From: Cyanocohniella sp. LLY
GTDB lineage: Bacteria; Cyanobacteriota; Cyanobacteriia; Cyanobacteriales; Nostocaceae
DNA length: 64,000 nt
Assembly: GCA_022241785.1 (NCBI GenBank)
Contig: JAKOMP010000006.1
Location: 302 to 64,301 of the forward strand
Direction of reading: 5' to 3'
Shown here one piece after another: positions 63,921 through 64,000 of this stretch. The translations under genes and the position numbers were made by a program. Position 1 is the stretch's first letter, and every line of letters starts with the position of its first letter. Below the pieces are notes generated by a model, which was not told where the DNA came from, did no database searches, and saw only the letters and a list, made by a program, of their open reading frames with translations.

Positions 63921-64000
63921 ATGGCTCAGTTTCTCCTAGAGACTGTTTGGCTGGTTCCTTGTTATGCCTTAATAGGTGGACTTTTGGCGATTCCTTGGTC
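63921..64000 (+). CDS. ndhF: NAD(P)H-quinone oxidoreductase subunit 5 (NdhF), N-terminal fragment
   Basis: The first 26 codons, AQFLLETVWLVPCYALIGG, match the first membrane helix of cyanobacterial NdhF, the proton-pumping subunit of the NDH-1 complex. The gene runs off the right edge. Which NdhF form (respiratory or CO2-uptake) cannot be told from this part. Confidence 0.85.
   Translation, partial: MAQFLLETVWLVPCYALIGGLLAIPW

Overview
The window looks like chromosomal DNA of a filamentous, Nostoc/Anabaena-type cyanobacterium. The reasons are the many HIP1 octamers (GCGATCGC) inside and between genes, the short tandem heptamer-type repeats and MITE-like elements, and a set of cyanobacterial genes: CP12, the start of NdhF, SipA, an ssl1498-type HLIP-like peptide, CbiD, LL-DAP aminotransferase, FtsH and DUF3177. 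No rRNA or tRNA gene was recognised.

Layout. 0-20.9 kb is mostly housekeeping and signalling: a CHAT-TPR membrane protein, a PrxQ-type peroxiredoxin, SipA, a Spy-like periplasmic protein, a NarL-type two-component pair, a deaminase, a voltage-gated-type K+ channel, a GT2 glycosyltransferase, a beta-helix/SLH protein with a very long Pro-Thr repeat, dapL, dcd, a P-loop-less CobO-like protein, an adenylate kinase, rph, pgl, an FHA protein and an M50 protease.

20.9-36.3 kb is a complete type I-D CRISPR-Cas locus, almost all on the minus strand. A 12-repeat array and its leader are followed, moving right, by cas2, cas1, cas4, cas6, csc1, csc2 and cas10d. Between cas10d and cas3 lies an insert of accessory genes: hepT-mntA (its last gene overlaps the cas10d start), a DUF433-YhcG pair (ATGA overlap), a small winged-helix protein with two palindromic operators, and a degenerate two-repeat mini-array of another repeat family that ends next to the cas3 stop. 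A divergent RHH-WYL regulator faces cas3 across a region with repeated AGTGTCCG motifs. This locus is the most interesting part of the window: adaptation, interference, regulation and two likely toxin-antitoxin/nuclease modules are physically and partly translationally linked.

36.3-64 kb returns to core genes: trmB, a metallophosphoesterase, a FIST protein, cp12, DUF3177, cbiD, guaA, folE, a COG0523 GTPase, thrS with a Zur-like box directly upstream (a probable zinc-limitation cluster), cysH, a TetR regulator with repeated operators, a DOMON-like protein, an APH-type kinase, an HLIP-like small protein absent from the ORF track, an RMD1 protein, a lipoprotein, a Tat-exported RidA, ftsH, a class IV aminotransferase that seems to start at ATT, two L,D-transpeptidases, KDPG aldolase, an HdeD protein and the first 80 bases of ndhF.

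A MITE-like family with terminal inverted repeats (ACTTTTCACG...) occurs three times (7.9, 12.3 and 54.4 kb). Family names are from recognition of motifs and sequence memory; no database search was possible.
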